Virus record (IMG/VR): IMGVR_UViG_3300024333_000349
Location: 1-41,811 of that record
Length of the DNA: 41,811 nucleotides
Origin: a virus
Direction: 5' to 3' (one strand)
This document shows positions 7,195 through 13,690 of the stretch, in pieces; position 1 is the first letter of the stretch, and the number at the start of each line of letters is the position of its first letter. The position numbers and the translations under genes are program-made. The notes beneath the pieces were generated by a model that was not told the origin of the DNA, ran no database searches, and saw only the letters and a list, made by a program, of their open reading frames with translations.

Positions 7195-7305
7195 CTATTG
7201 AGGCCCGCACCGCCACAGGGACACGATGTCGTCCAGAGAGGGACGAGAAGCCGCAGTCTTCCACTGCGGGCTGCGGACGGTGCGAGCCAAGATTAGTTTC
7301 AACAT
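7195..7305 (-). CDS. 36-residue ORF with the shared ACACGATG start (tentative)
   Basis: The ATG at 7305 is preceded by CAGACACG, the start context of neighbouring early genes. The product is MLKLILARTVRSPQWKTAAS, then RPSLDDIVSLWRCGPQ. It fills most of the gap between the recombinase and the 43-residue membrane protein. The same bases can form a three-way-junction fold, so this may be a leader peptide, a structured RNA, or both. Confidence 0.4.
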   Translation of the reverse strand: MLKLILARTVRSPQWKTAASRPSLDDIVSLWRCGPQ

Positions 7306-7357
7306 CGTGTCTGGTCGTGTCCATCGGGTGTCAAGTTACGGGATTCGCTGGATTGAA

Positions 7358-8245
7358 TCAAACATTTTCTTCGCTGTCCTGTTCTTTTTTTGTAGCATCG
7401 CCCGTGCTAGCGCCGAATCGGGCGGTCAACTTCGTTACATCGTCCTTGAGAACATCAGGCCGCAGATGCGCGTAGATTCGCAGCAGTAGCGCGCCTCGGT
7501 CTGAATGACCGAGAATATCGGCGAGTCCCTGCACGGACGCGCCCGCCGCCATCGCTTCGCTGGCGAAAAACTTCCGCCAGACATGGTAACTGCGGTAATG
7601 CGGCAAACCAAGCGCATCGCAGGCGGCGTGAAGCTGGTATCGAATATCCAATGCGCCGAATACCAGCATCTCGCCGTTATCCGTCCATAGGCGCTTCAGC
7701 AGCTCGGCGCACTTCGGCAGGATCGGTACGCGCCTACCCTTGCCGTTCTTCGTCTCACCGCGACGACCCACGAGCAGCACGCCTTTCGCAAGGTCGCAAT
7801 CATCCCAAGTCAATCGCTCGGCCTCGGCCCGGCGCAATCCTGTCAGGCTCAGGAACTCAATCAGATCGGCGGTCTTGCTCGGCCCGGTCTTGCGTAGCTC
7901 GGCGAGAATCGCGTCGCGCTCGGCAGCGGTCGGCACTTGGTCAAGCGGCTCAAGCACCCGCTGTCGGGACAATCGCCCGGCGGGATTCGTTGCCAGCGCG
8001 CCCTCGGCAATGCCGTGATCGAGAATCCGCCGCAACACTTGTAGCTCGGCATTGAACGACCTTGGCGCAAGCGCCGCTCGGCGCTCGGTCTGCCAGCGCC
8101 GGCAGGCATCGCGTAGGCTCGGCTCGGCCAGATCGCCAAAGAACCTCCCCAGCTCGGCGGCATGATAGGCGTAAGCCTTCCGGCTCGATTCGGTACAGTT
8201 CTGCCGCAGTGACAGCCAGTCGGCAGCTAGTTCGGTAAAGGTCAT
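7358..8245 (-). CDS. int: Tyrosine recombinase / integrase
   Basis: A 295-residue phage integrase-family protein. Residues ~1-90 form a SAM-like core-binding domain (TFTELAADWLSLRQ); the catalytic domain has Arg138 (TGLRRAEAERL), a basic beta-hairpin near 168, HVWR (His221, Arg224), LGHSD (His247) and the nucleophile Tyr258 (RIYAH). All key residues are present. ATG 8245 is chosen for GGAG upstream and an ATGA overlap with the preceding gene. It sits inside the early operon, not beside a recognisable attP, so it might resolve dimers or circularise DNA instead of, or as well as, integrating. Confidence 0.9.
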   Translation of the reverse strand: MTFTELAADWLSLRQNCTESSRKAYAYHAAELGRFFGDLAEPSLRDACRRWQTERRAALAPRSFNAELQVLRRILDHGIAEGALATNPAGRLSRQRVLEPLDQVPTAAERDAILAELRKTGPSKTADLIEFLSLTGLRRAEAERLTWDDCDLAKGVLLVGRRGETKNGKGRRVPILPKCAELLKRLWTDNGEMLVFGALDIRYQLHAACDALGLPHYRSYHVWRKFFASEAMAAGASVQGLADILGHSDRGALLLRIYAHLRPDVLKDDVTKLTARFGASTGDATKKEQDSEENV

Positions 8246-8622
8246 TTCGTGTCTCCTCTCTCGCAAGTACAGGGCTTGCTTTGTTCGTGTAGTTGAAAGC
8301 ATTTTAGGCAGGCAACAAATCCGTCCAGCACGCTGCCATCGGGGAATCTAAAGCCCGTTGAATCTTGGGCGCGGGCGCTCGCCTGTTTCTTATCCCTATC
8401 GGCAAGCACAGCGCCGCAGCACGGACATACATCGGCAGGCGATACAACCCGCACCACGCCGCAGCCTTGCCGGAATATCTTGAACGGTAGATTCCGCCTA
8501 GACAATTCCAGCACCAGCCATTTCGCCGCTGGCGGGAAGTCTAGGCTAAGGTCAATCGGCTCGGCTCGGTCAAGCCGGGCGCGGATCGCCGTCTGCCAGT
8601 CAGGATTTATCGTTGTGGGCAT
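8242..8622 (-). CDS. Zinc-ribbon early protein
   Basis: A 126-residue protein. The N-terminal half (DWQTAIRARLDRAEPIDLSL, KWLVLELSRRNLPFKIF) looks like a small alpha/beta fold. The second half has CPCCGAVL (66-69), CLKC (105-108) and CTCERG (118-120), probably one or two zinc sites. It overlaps the recombinase start by ATGA and its own start lies 23 bases inside the upstream gene. Such proteins often regulate or assist the adjacent enzyme; nothing specific is known here. Confidence 0.6.
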   Translation of the reverse strand: MPTTINPDWQTAIRARLDRAEPIDLSLDFPPAAKWLVLELSRRNLPFKIFRQGCGVVRVVSPADVCPCCGAVLADRDKKQASARAQDSTGFRFPDGSVLDGFVACLKCFQLHEQSKPCTCERGDTK

Positions 8623-8776
8623 CGGTTATCGGCAACGCCAGTTGCGCCCTATTCATCCGTTCCATGATTGCCCGTGCGGTGTCGGCTTCGGATTGCAGCC
8701 GGGCAGGGTCATCGGCCCGGTCTGATAGCAGCTTAAAACTCCGGTCAACGATCAATTCTTGCGTCTGTGGTTTCAT
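8600..8776 (-). CDS. 58-residue helical early protein
   Basis: The minus-strand frame from ATG 8776 gives MKPQTQELIVDRSFKLLSDR and continues with DDPARLQSEADTARAIMERM, a charged amphipathic helix. The ATG overlaps the AAA+ ATPase stop as ATGA and the end overlaps the zinc-ribbon gene by 23 bases. Continuous coupling and natural composition support it. Function unknown. Confidence 0.6.
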   Translation of the reverse strand: MKPQTQELIVDRSFKLLSDRADDPARLQSEADTARAIMERMNRAQLALPITDAHNDKS

Positions 8777-9756
8777 GCAGTCACCAATTCGGCTTGCGCC
8801 TGTCTCAGTTGTTCAGTTCTGAAATACTTGAACCCGATGCGCCATGTATCCCGGCACCGTTCAAGTATCCTGCCGGTGCCGCCGTCTGGCAGCAACACGG
8901 TTTCACCAATGCTCGGATACCACTTCGGCGGCGCGGCTGGCGATTCAACGACCGGCTCTGGTGCTGGTTCCGGCGCGTCCCGCCTATCGTTGACCTCGAT
9001 CATCTTCGATTCCGGGGCAACGTCGTGCGAAGTTTCAGGCTGAATCGGCTCGGCAACCTCGTTTTCGGCGGTTTCAGGCTGAGGTTCATCCGGCAACTCG
9101 GCCAGCAAACGCGGTTCTAGCGCCGCCAATACCGCCCGGAAGCTCAGTCTGCCGCTTCGTTTGATTCCAAGTTCGTCAAGCGCTGGCGCGTGATTCCGCT
9201 TCAGCAGAGATTCCCAAGCGTGATTGACAAGCGCCTGAGCATCATCCCAGAGTTTGTCGGCGTTGTGTTCAAACCGAAGGCACAAGCACCGCTCTTGAAT
9301 TGCATCATCAGCAAACTCAGACAGGGGCTTGTTGCTGGTGAAGATCACTATCGTCTTGCTCGGCAGATTCTCCAAGCGGGTCTTAAGATAGTTCACCGCC
9401 TCGCGGGACATGCAATCAGCTTCCTCGAATACCAGCGTCCACCATAGGCTGCCAATCATTGGCCGGTATCGGCAATGCTCGAAGATTTCCTCAAGCCGGT
9501 CAATCCCTTGGTGCCGGCTCGGCACAAGCCAGAAGCCGGTGCTGATCCGCTGGGCGTCGCTGCCGTCAACATCAGCGCCAAGCTCAGCGGCAACGGCGTA
9601 ACCGATGCTGGTTTTGCCGATGCCCGGCGGCCCGCAGGCAATCATAGCGAAGCTGCATCGCTGCTTGAGCTTGGCTTGTAACAGTCTTACAACCTCGGTT
9701 TGCCCGCGCAAATCAGCCAGTCTGCGCGGTCGGAACTGCTCGGTTAATGGTTTCAT
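8773..9756 (-). CDS. Clamp-loader-like AAA+ ATPase with C-terminal SH3-like tail
   Basis: A 327-residue AAA+ protein beginning TEQFRPRRLADLRGQTEVV, the usual opening of RFC small subunits and DnaX. Walker A GPPGIGKT is at 42-49, Walker B LVFEEAD at 108-114, sensor 1 FTSN at ~139-142, and IQER (~153-156) may supply the Arg finger. An acidic Pro/Glu linker (about 225-280) leads to a C-terminal ~45 residues (GETVLLPDGGTGRILERCRD, WRIGFKYFR) that read like a small SH3/KOW-type barrel. No sliding clamp or polymerase is in the window, so it may load the host clamp or act as a different remodeller. ATG 9756 carries the ACACGATG context. Confidence 0.8.
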   Translation of the reverse strand: MKPLTEQFRPRRLADLRGQTEVVRLLQAKLKQRCSFAMIACGPPGIGKTSIGYAVAAELGADVDGSDAQRISTGFWLVPSRHQGIDRLEEIFEHCRYRPMIGSLWWTLVFEEADCMSREAVNYLKTRLENLPSKTIVIFTSNKPLSEFADDAIQERCLCLRFEHNADKLWDDAQALVNHAWESLLKRNHAPALDELGIKRSGRLSFRAVLAALEPRLLAELPDEPQPETAENEVAEPIQPETSHDVAPESKMIEVNDRRDAPEPAPEPVVESPAAPPKWYPSIGETVLLPDGGTGRILERCRDTWRIGFKYFRTEQLRQAQAELVTA

Positions 9757-9916
9757 CGTGTCGTGTCCTCTCTTTGTTCTGATTTTGTTCGGCTCGGTAT
9801 TGCTTGACGGCATAGTGCTCAAATCCGATTGTCGCGGTCGGATCGCCTCGGCGCAACCTCAGCCACTCAGCCCAGAGCCGTTCTTGATTAGCTTCAGTGT
9901 AGGCGGTATAAGTCAT
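9713..9916 (-). CDS. 67-residue hypothetical early protein
   Basis: From ATG 9916, with AAAGGG upstream, the product opens MTYTAYTEANQERLWAEWLR and ends in a polar, Gln/Asn/Arg-rich segment. It overlaps the ATPase start by 44 bases and is coupled to the upstream gene by ATGA. It looks helical and charged; no family is recognised. Confidence 0.5.
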   Translation of the reverse strand: MTYTAYTEANQERLWAEWLRLRRGDPTATIGFEHYAVKQYRAEQNQNKERTRHDETINRAVPTAQTG

Positions 9917-10134
9917 GGCCCTTTCAACTCCCTTGCTTCGCTCAGTTCGCAGTCGCCGCAAGCATCATCGGCAACCTCAGTGCGGCTCGGTCGGTTGACC
10001 GGCTCAAGCGCGGCCTGTTGTCGCTCAGTGCGGCCCTTGCCCGCACCCGGTACGCCTCTCGGCGTTACTAGGTAGCGCAAAGCATCCCGCAACGCCGCCC
10101 GCAACTCATCCCGCTCGGCGATGAGACGCGCCAC
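9913..10134 (-). CDS. 73-residue hypothetical protein with GTG start
   Basis: The frame has no ATG; GTG 10134 is the first start after the in-frame stop that ends the upstream gene, with GGGGAAAG a few bases before it. The first ~20 residues form a charged helix (ARLIAERDELRAALRDALRY), then a Gly/Pro/Arg-rich stretch and a short CGDC near the end. Overlap with the following gene is ATGA. Function unknown. Confidence 0.45.
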   Translation of the reverse strand: MARLIAERDELRAALRDALRYLVTPRGVPGAGKGRTERQQAALEPVNRPSRTEVADDACGDCELSEARELKGP

Positions 10135-10168
10135 CGTCTCGCTTTCCCCGGCATAATCCGCCGGCAGA

Positions 10169-10190
10169 GGTGCCGGTAAGTGCCGGCACC
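10169..10190 (-). other. Intercistronic hairpin
   Basis: A perfect 8-bp inverted repeat, GGTGCCGG / CCGGCACC with a 6-base loop, in the 69-base gap between the 146-residue gene and the GTG-start gene. No T-run follows on either strand, so it is more likely an RNA-processing or stabilising element or a weak attenuator than a terminator. Confidence 0.45.
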
Positions 10191-10203
10191 CGTAGCCGAT
10201 TGA

Positions 10204-10644
10204 TTAGGCAGGCACAGCTTCCAGCGCGAACTTGCCGCTGTAGAATTCCTTCGGAATCTTCTCGGCATCCCGGACGGGCAGTTTTTTGATTGTCTTTGCC
10301 TTCAGATCAATCACATACAGCCATTCGATGTCACCGTGGATTCCCGTTGTTGGCTCAATCGCGCCCACTTTCCAGCCGTAACCGCCGGGGTTCTCGCCGG
10401 TCGGCTCGCCTTGCCGGAATGACTTGTTCCAATCGCTTTCGCCTTCGGCGTATTCCTGCCTGCCGAAGACGATCAACCACCCGGCGGCCTGTCCTACGTT
10501 GTCCCGGATAGCACCGCTTTTGACGCAATCCAAGAATCGCTGCAAGGTTGGCAGCGCACCTTCAGGATAGCCGTCACTATGGCGATAGAATATCAGTTCA
10601 TCGCCAGAGCCGTCTTTGACTACTATGTTCGCTCGTGTACTCAT
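10204..10644 (-). CDS. Conserved phage/bacterial protein of unknown function
   Basis: A 146-residue protein beginning MSTRANIVVKDGSGDELIFY and RHSDGYPEGALPTLQRFL, with GYGWKVGAIEPTTGIHGDIE and WLYVIDLKAKTIKKL. I recognise this pattern as a widespread uncharacterised family in phages and bacteria. It appears to be a single compact alpha/beta domain. The ATG has the ACACGATG context. No catalytic residues stand out, and the surrounding early genes give only a generic takeover or replication-support setting. Confidence 0.65.
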   Translation of the reverse strand: MSTRANIVVKDGSGDELIFYRHSDGYPEGALPTLQRFLDCVKSGAIRDNVGQAAGWLIVFGRQEYAEGESDWNKSFRQGEPTGENPGGYGWKVGAIEPTTGIHGDIEWLYVIDLKAKTIKKLPVRDAEKIPKEFYSGKFALEAVPA

Positions 10645-10659
10645 CGTGTCTCGCTTTCT

Positions 10660-10674
10660 GCCGCGTTACGCGGC
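10660..10674 (-). other. Short hairpin over a stop codon
   Basis: GCCGCG-tta-CGCGGC is a perfect 6-bp inverted repeat whose 3-base loop is the stop codon of the 150-residue gene on the minus strand. It is one of several strong hairpins at gene junctions in this operon. Role uncertain. Confidence 0.35.
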
Positions 10675-11118
10675 GCTGTATTTGGCTTGCAACCGCGCCA
10701 ATTCAGCGCGTTCAGCCGTTTCAGTTTCCTGCCCTAGAGCAGCCTTCGCTTTCTCTACAAGCTGATTCTCGCGCGCCCAGTTCCGCAGTGCGCGCTCAAC
10801 GTCGCTGTAGGTAAACTGCGGGTCGCCGCAAATGCCACCGCTTCTGTCGGAATACAACCCGTAGTTGCCCGCCGTGATTTCGAGAAACCGCAACTGATCC
10901 CGCAACGTCTCGAAAAAAGTGGCATAGAATCCACCTCGGTCATAGTGCGCGATATGACCGAAGGTGTTGCTCAGGCGGGTGTAGAACCACTTTTCAAACA
11001 AGCTCGGCTTGTAGCCGCTTTCGACAAAGCGGACGAAGTGATTCGCAAACTTGGCCTTATCCTCGGCGCTGTTCCACTCGGTTGGCGTGAACTGTTCCGC
11101 CGTGAACTGTCTTTTCAT
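10666..11118 (-). CDS. Hypothetical early protein
   Basis: A 150-residue protein, hydrophilic and mixed alpha/beta (FTPTEWNSAEDKAKFANHFV, YDRGGFYATFFETLRDQLRF), with a helical, Glu/Ala-rich C-terminus. It starts with GGAATGACACG before the ATG. The Tyr/Phe-rich middle suggests a folded domain, but I do not recognise it. It lies between strong hairpins on both sides of the operon transcript. Confidence 0.55.
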   Translation of the reverse strand: MKRQFTAEQFTPTEWNSAEDKAKFANHFVRFVESGYKPSLFEKWFYTRLSNTFGHIAHYDRGGFYATFFETLRDQLRFLEITAGNYGLYSDRSGGICGDPQFTYSDVERALRNWARENQLVEKAKAALGQETETAERAELARLQAKYSAA

Positions 11119-11158
11119 CGTGTCATTCCTTTCTTTGTTCGCGCTTATCTAGCGCCCG

Positions 11159-11183
11159 CTGCCCCGGCGCTTGACCGGGGCAG
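11159..11183 (-). other. Strong intercistronic hairpin, possible attenuator
   Basis: CTGCCCCGG and CCGGGGCAG form a perfect 9-bp stem with a 7-base loop, placed in the 85-base gap between two early genes. There is no following T-run on the minus strand, so an intrinsic terminator is not clear; attenuation or mRNA end protection is possible. Confidence 0.45.
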
Positions 11184-11203
11184 GACGGCGACAGAGAAGC
11201 CGG

Positions 11204-11683
11204 CTATTCGCCTTTCGCGTTGATCTCAGGGGCGATAATGCCGTAGCCGCCCCGGTCTTTGTGCAGAGCAGCAACAGCAGCAGCTTGTCCGACGGGTTGA
11301 TTGAGGTGCTGGTGCCGAAACTCGTCTGTCCACCAGCAATTAATCTTCAGCGCATACCCGCGAGCGTCGCGGTTCAGGAAAACCGGCACGCCAGCCGCTC
11401 GGAAGCCCAGCAGCCGGTCAACTTGACCGAGTATTGCATCAAGGGCCTTGTCGTGCCGCTCTTGCCAATGTTCCCACGCGCGCTGTGCGGCGTTGCCGTC
11501 GGACTGTCGAACACCGCGCATTTCATCACCATTGCACAATTCCAGCGTGTGCTCGTGCGCCTCAAGTTCGAGCTTCCGCAGTTTCCTGCACAATCTCACC
11601 GGGTCGCGCTCGGCGGCCCGTGGGAATATCGCCAGCAGGTTTTTTCCATGCTGGGCGATTGCGTTGCGTTGTTCGGTTGTCAT
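11204..11683 (-). CDS. Hypothetical early protein
   Basis: A 159-residue protein. The N-terminal ~90 residues are helical with many Arg, Glu and His (RLCRKLRKLELEAHEHTLEL, AQRAWEHWQERHDKALDAIL). The C-terminal part (AAGVPVFLNRDARGYALKIN, GGYGIIAPEI) resembles an element recurring at the ends of uncharacterised phage proteins. ATG 11683 has GGTGACACG upstream; the longer frame to 11770 lacks an SD. Function unknown. Confidence 0.55.
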   Translation of the reverse strand: MTTEQRNAIAQHGKNLLAIFPRAAERDPVRLCRKLRKLELEAHEHTLELCNGDEMRGVRQSDGNAAQRAWEHWQERHDKALDAILGQVDRLLGFRAAGVPVFLNRDARGYALKINCWWTDEFRHQHLNQPVGQAAAVAALHKDRGGYGIIAPEINAKGE

Positions 11684-11687
11684 CGTG

Positions 11688-11957
11688 TCACCTTCCTGCT
11701 GGCAGGGCCGGCTGTTGTGTTTGATTCTGGTTTGGATGTAGCGTTGCCAAATAGTGCAAGGGCCAAGCACCGATCACTTCAAGCACTTCGACTTTGCCAC
11801 CGTCACAGTTCACGGCGTGTTGCGCCTGCTCTAAGACGGTTTCCCGGCAAGCCTCGCGCAAGTAAATAGGCGCGTCAAATGGCAATGTTCCGACTGTCTT
11901 GCGATAGTCTTCGCACCCGTTGTGACTGCCAACCAGCAACCATGTTCGAGTCATCAT
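11688..11957 (-). CDS. First gene of the early operon, hypothetical
   Basis: An 89-residue protein beginning MMTRTWLLVGSHNGCEDYRK, with LREACRETVLEQAQHAVNCD and a Pro/Gln-rich tail. GAAAGGTGACACG precedes the ATG, a good SD plus the shared start context. As the promoter-proximal gene it would be made first and strongly after infection, as expected for a host-takeover or regulatory protein. No domain is recognised. Confidence 0.5.
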   Translation of the reverse strand: MMTRTWLLVGSHNGCEDYRKTVGTLPFDAPIYLREACRETVLEQAQHAVNCDGGKVEVLEVIGAWPLHYLATLHPNQNQTQQPALPAGR

Positions 11958-11996
11958 CGTGTCACCTTTCTTTATTGTGTTGCGTTGTTTGTAAGC

Positions 11997-12005
11997 TCAT
12001 AGCAT
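11997..12005 (-). promoter_or_regulatory. Two-codon upstream ORF in the early leader
   Basis: In the presumed early transcript leader, GACACG is followed by ATG CTA TGA, a Met-Leu-stop minimal ORF carrying the same start context as the real genes, 40 bases before the first gene. It may capture ribosomes and modulate early expression, or be a relic of the repeated start motif. Confidence 0.25.
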
Positions 12006-12017
12006 CGTGTCTGCCTT

Positions 12018-12045
12018 ACATTACCACGCTGCCGGTCCACTGCAA
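12018..12045 (-). promoter_or_regulatory. Candidate early-operon promoter
   Basis: On the minus strand, TTGCAG (12045-12040) and TAATGT (12023-12018) are separated by 16 bases and resemble sigma-70 boxes (4/6 matches each). Transcription would begin near 12010, upstream of the first early gene. It is the best such pair found by eye in the divergent gap; alternatives cannot be excluded. Confidence 0.4.
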
Positions 12046-12046
12046 C

Positions 12047-12074
12047 AAGATTCTGCAACTATTTTTAGAATCTT
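12047..12074. promoter_or_regulatory. Inverted repeat upstream of the early promoter
   Basis: AAGATTCT and AGAATCTT form a perfect 8-bp inverted repeat with a 12-base spacer, just upstream of the candidate -35 box of the early operon. The position suits binding of an activator or repressor dimer. Confidence 0.4.
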
Positions 12075-12130
12075 CGTAGCATCGCCAATGCCAGATTTAC
12101 ACTAGCACATGACATGCCAATACCAGCCCC

Positions 12131-12164
12131 ACTGATAGACTGTCAGTAAATTGACATTGTGTCA
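12131..12164. promoter_or_regulatory. Two adjacent operator-like palindromes
   Basis: ACTGATAGACTGTCAGT (12131-12147) is a near-perfect 17-bp palindrome and TGACA-ttg-TGTCA (12152-12164) a perfect one. The second overlaps a TTGACA box. They lie between the early operon and the HTH gene at 12206, as expected for a lysis/lysogeny or early/late switch. No obvious full repressor gene is adjacent. Confidence 0.45.
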
Positions 12165-12205
12165 GCGCTTGACTTGCGAGCGCGTATGGCCTACCCTACC
12201 CCGTC

Positions 12206-12724
12206 ATGCCCGAGACAGCGCTAGTGACAACCGACCCCGGCCTTGCTTTGCCACCTATCAAACCAAGTCAACGCAAGTTCCTAGCAGCCCTAGCAGAACA
12301 TGGATTCAAGGTTGCCCCTAGCGCCAAGGCGATAGGGATTCACGAGCGCACAGGCTGGCGCTGGCTGGCCGATCCTAAGGTGAGGCCGCACTTCGATAAG
12401 CTCGTTGCTGATAGCGTGCCGTTGATTGAAGCAGCCCACGTTGCGGCCGGGCTGGAGCGTGATACATTGGCAAGGATTCACATTCTTAAGAATCGCCACC
12501 CGCTCTACCGAGAAACACAGCGGATCGAAGTTGAACATAAGACTATCCCAATAGAATCAATCTCAGTAGCAGCCTTGCCAGCCCTGGCAGCCTCAGCAGC
12601 AGCCTTGATAGCACCTGCCCTTGCCCAAGTCTTGGCAGGCAAGGACAAGGCTGATCTTGCTAAACCAGTTATCGAAGCAGAGGCTACTACCAGTAGCGGT
12701 TTTGTAAGGCAGGACGGGCAGTAG
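12206..12724 (+). CDS. HTH protein, terminase-small-subunit-like
   Basis: A 172-residue protein. Residues ~20-62 (SQRKFLAALAEHGFKVAPSA, IGIHERTGWRWLADPKVR) form a helix-turn-helix arranged as in many phage terminase small subunits, followed by a helical oligomerisation-type segment (LIEAAHVAAGLERDTLARIH) and an Ala-rich, disordered tail. It lies about 7 kb before the large terminase, so it may be the packaging-site recogniser or a regulator that reuses the fold. There is no SD before the ATG; a TTGACT...TACCCT pair just upstream would make the mRNA almost leaderless. Confidence 0.55.
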   Translation: MPETALVTTDPGLALPPIKPSQRKFLAALAEHGFKVAPSAKAIGIHERTGWRWLADPKVRPHFDKLVADSVPLIEAAHVAAGLERDTLARIHILKNRHPLYRETQRIEVEHKTIPIESISVAALPALAASAAALIAPALAQVLAGKDKADLAKPVIEAEATTSSGFVRQDGQ

Positions 12725-13093
12725 TCCGCTATATGTAGTGGGTTTCAACCGTTTCCGCACCCGAATCCCCTGAAAACCGCAGCAAAGATTCCCAAATATA
12801 TGCAAATCCGTCCACGGGAACAACTTAGAAGCGCAATTTTTTCCCTTCAACCGCCCGGACAACCATAATTTTCAAAAGCAGGTGATTCCGGTGCTGAAAA
12901 ATTCCGGTAAAAAGTTGATCGTGATTTCTGACAAGTTGTCTTGTTCTTGACTTGTTTCGTTGACCAACTCAAGTGCTTGTGAGTTCCTGTCAGTATTTGG
13001 TGAGGAGGGTTGTAGAGATGGTGGTTCCCAGAGGATTTACACCATCGCTAGCGAGTTCTTCGGTATTCGGAGCCGGAGGTATCGTTAGGATGG
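12725..13093. other. Gene-poor stretch with TTGAC-rich sequence
   Basis: No convincing gene fills this interval except a plus-strand frame opening at 13018. It is AT-richer than its surroundings. Between 12910 and 12990 it carries several variants of GTTGAC/AAGTTG, including GTTGACCAAC, related to a triplet of GTTGACT further on. A protein-binding or origin function is possible; I see no tRNA, terminator or CRISPR array. Confidence 0.35.
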
Positions 13094-13663
13094 TCAGTCG
13101 TCGCGGAAATCGGCGGACGTTGCTGCAACAGGCTGATGCTGCTGATCATCCGAGGCGGTCACTATGTACCTCTGAACCTGTTGGGTTCTGGGGTTTCCCC
13201 ATGATTCGTGACTGGTTTCGCCGGTCGAGGTCTGGCAATAAGAAAGCCCGGCGACTTGTCCTTGGTCAAGGCATCCGGGCTGAACCATCTCCGCCGTGCG
13301 GTCTTTAGTGATTTCCCGATTACAGGAGATCGGGGCGGCGTTTAACACTTCGCTTACACGTTTGTCTGCGTGGGGGCCTGAAACCTTGGCAGAGGCCCCG
13401 GTTGACTGAAAAGTTGACTTACGAGTTGACTGATAATTCATCGAAAAATGGCAGGCTGGGCAGTAGTACGACCCTTTGCGGGTCTTACGCCAGCCGGGTT
13501 TCTGGCAGGCCGGACATTTCTTGGGTCTGGCTTTGAGTTTGAGCGGGCTGCGGACAGGTGGCGGCTGTTGTTTTGGCTGGAACACTGCGAGGACTTCTTC
13601 CCTATGATTCCACGGGCTGAGAATCAGGCGGTTTTCGCAAGGTCTGGCGCGTTGCGGGATCAT
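13094..13663 (-). CDS. Probable zinc-ribbon protein
   Basis: A 189-residue minus-strand frame. After a basic, Pro-rich N-terminus it has CPACQKPGWRKTRKGSYYC followed by PAC, a textbook CxxC-x14-CxxC zinc ribbon at about residues 50-72, then a Ser/Thr/Gln-rich, probably disordered tail. GAGG lies nine bases before the ATG. The ribbon resembles nucleic-acid-binding ribbons that mark ends of small phage or recombination proteins. A plus-strand frame (13018-13308) with a good SD overlaps the tail region, so the 3' half is less certain. Confidence 0.5.
   Translation of the reverse strand: MIPQRARPCENRLILSPWNHREEVLAVFQPKQQPPPVRSPLKLKARPKKCPACQKPGWRKTRKGSYYCPACHFSMNYQSTRKSTFQSTGASAKVSGPHADKRVSEVLNAAPISCNREITKDRTAEMVQPGCLDQGQVAGLSYCQTSTGETSHESWGNPRTQQVQRYIVTASDDQQHQPVAATSADFRDD
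13401..13431. repeat. GTTGACT three times at exact 12-bp spacing
   Basis: GTTGACT begins at 13401, 13413 and 13425, with different intervening bases. In the overlapping minus-strand gene the unit encodes four-residue repeats (QSTR, KSTF, QSTG). The periodicity is iteron-like, but it may only reflect a repeat in the protein. Confidence 0.45.
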
Positions 13664-13690
13664 GGGTTAGAGCCTCGTACAAAGAAAATG

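Noticed and set aside
12593-12862. 89-residue minus-strand frame
   Set aside because: Starts at TTG without SD, overlaps the HTH gene antisense and has no domain.
13018-13308. Plus-strand 96-residue frame with AGGAGG nine bases before its ATG
   Set aside because: The SD is good, but the product is Arg/Ser-rich without recognisable structure and lies opposite a zinc-ribbon frame. Kept as an alternative, not called.
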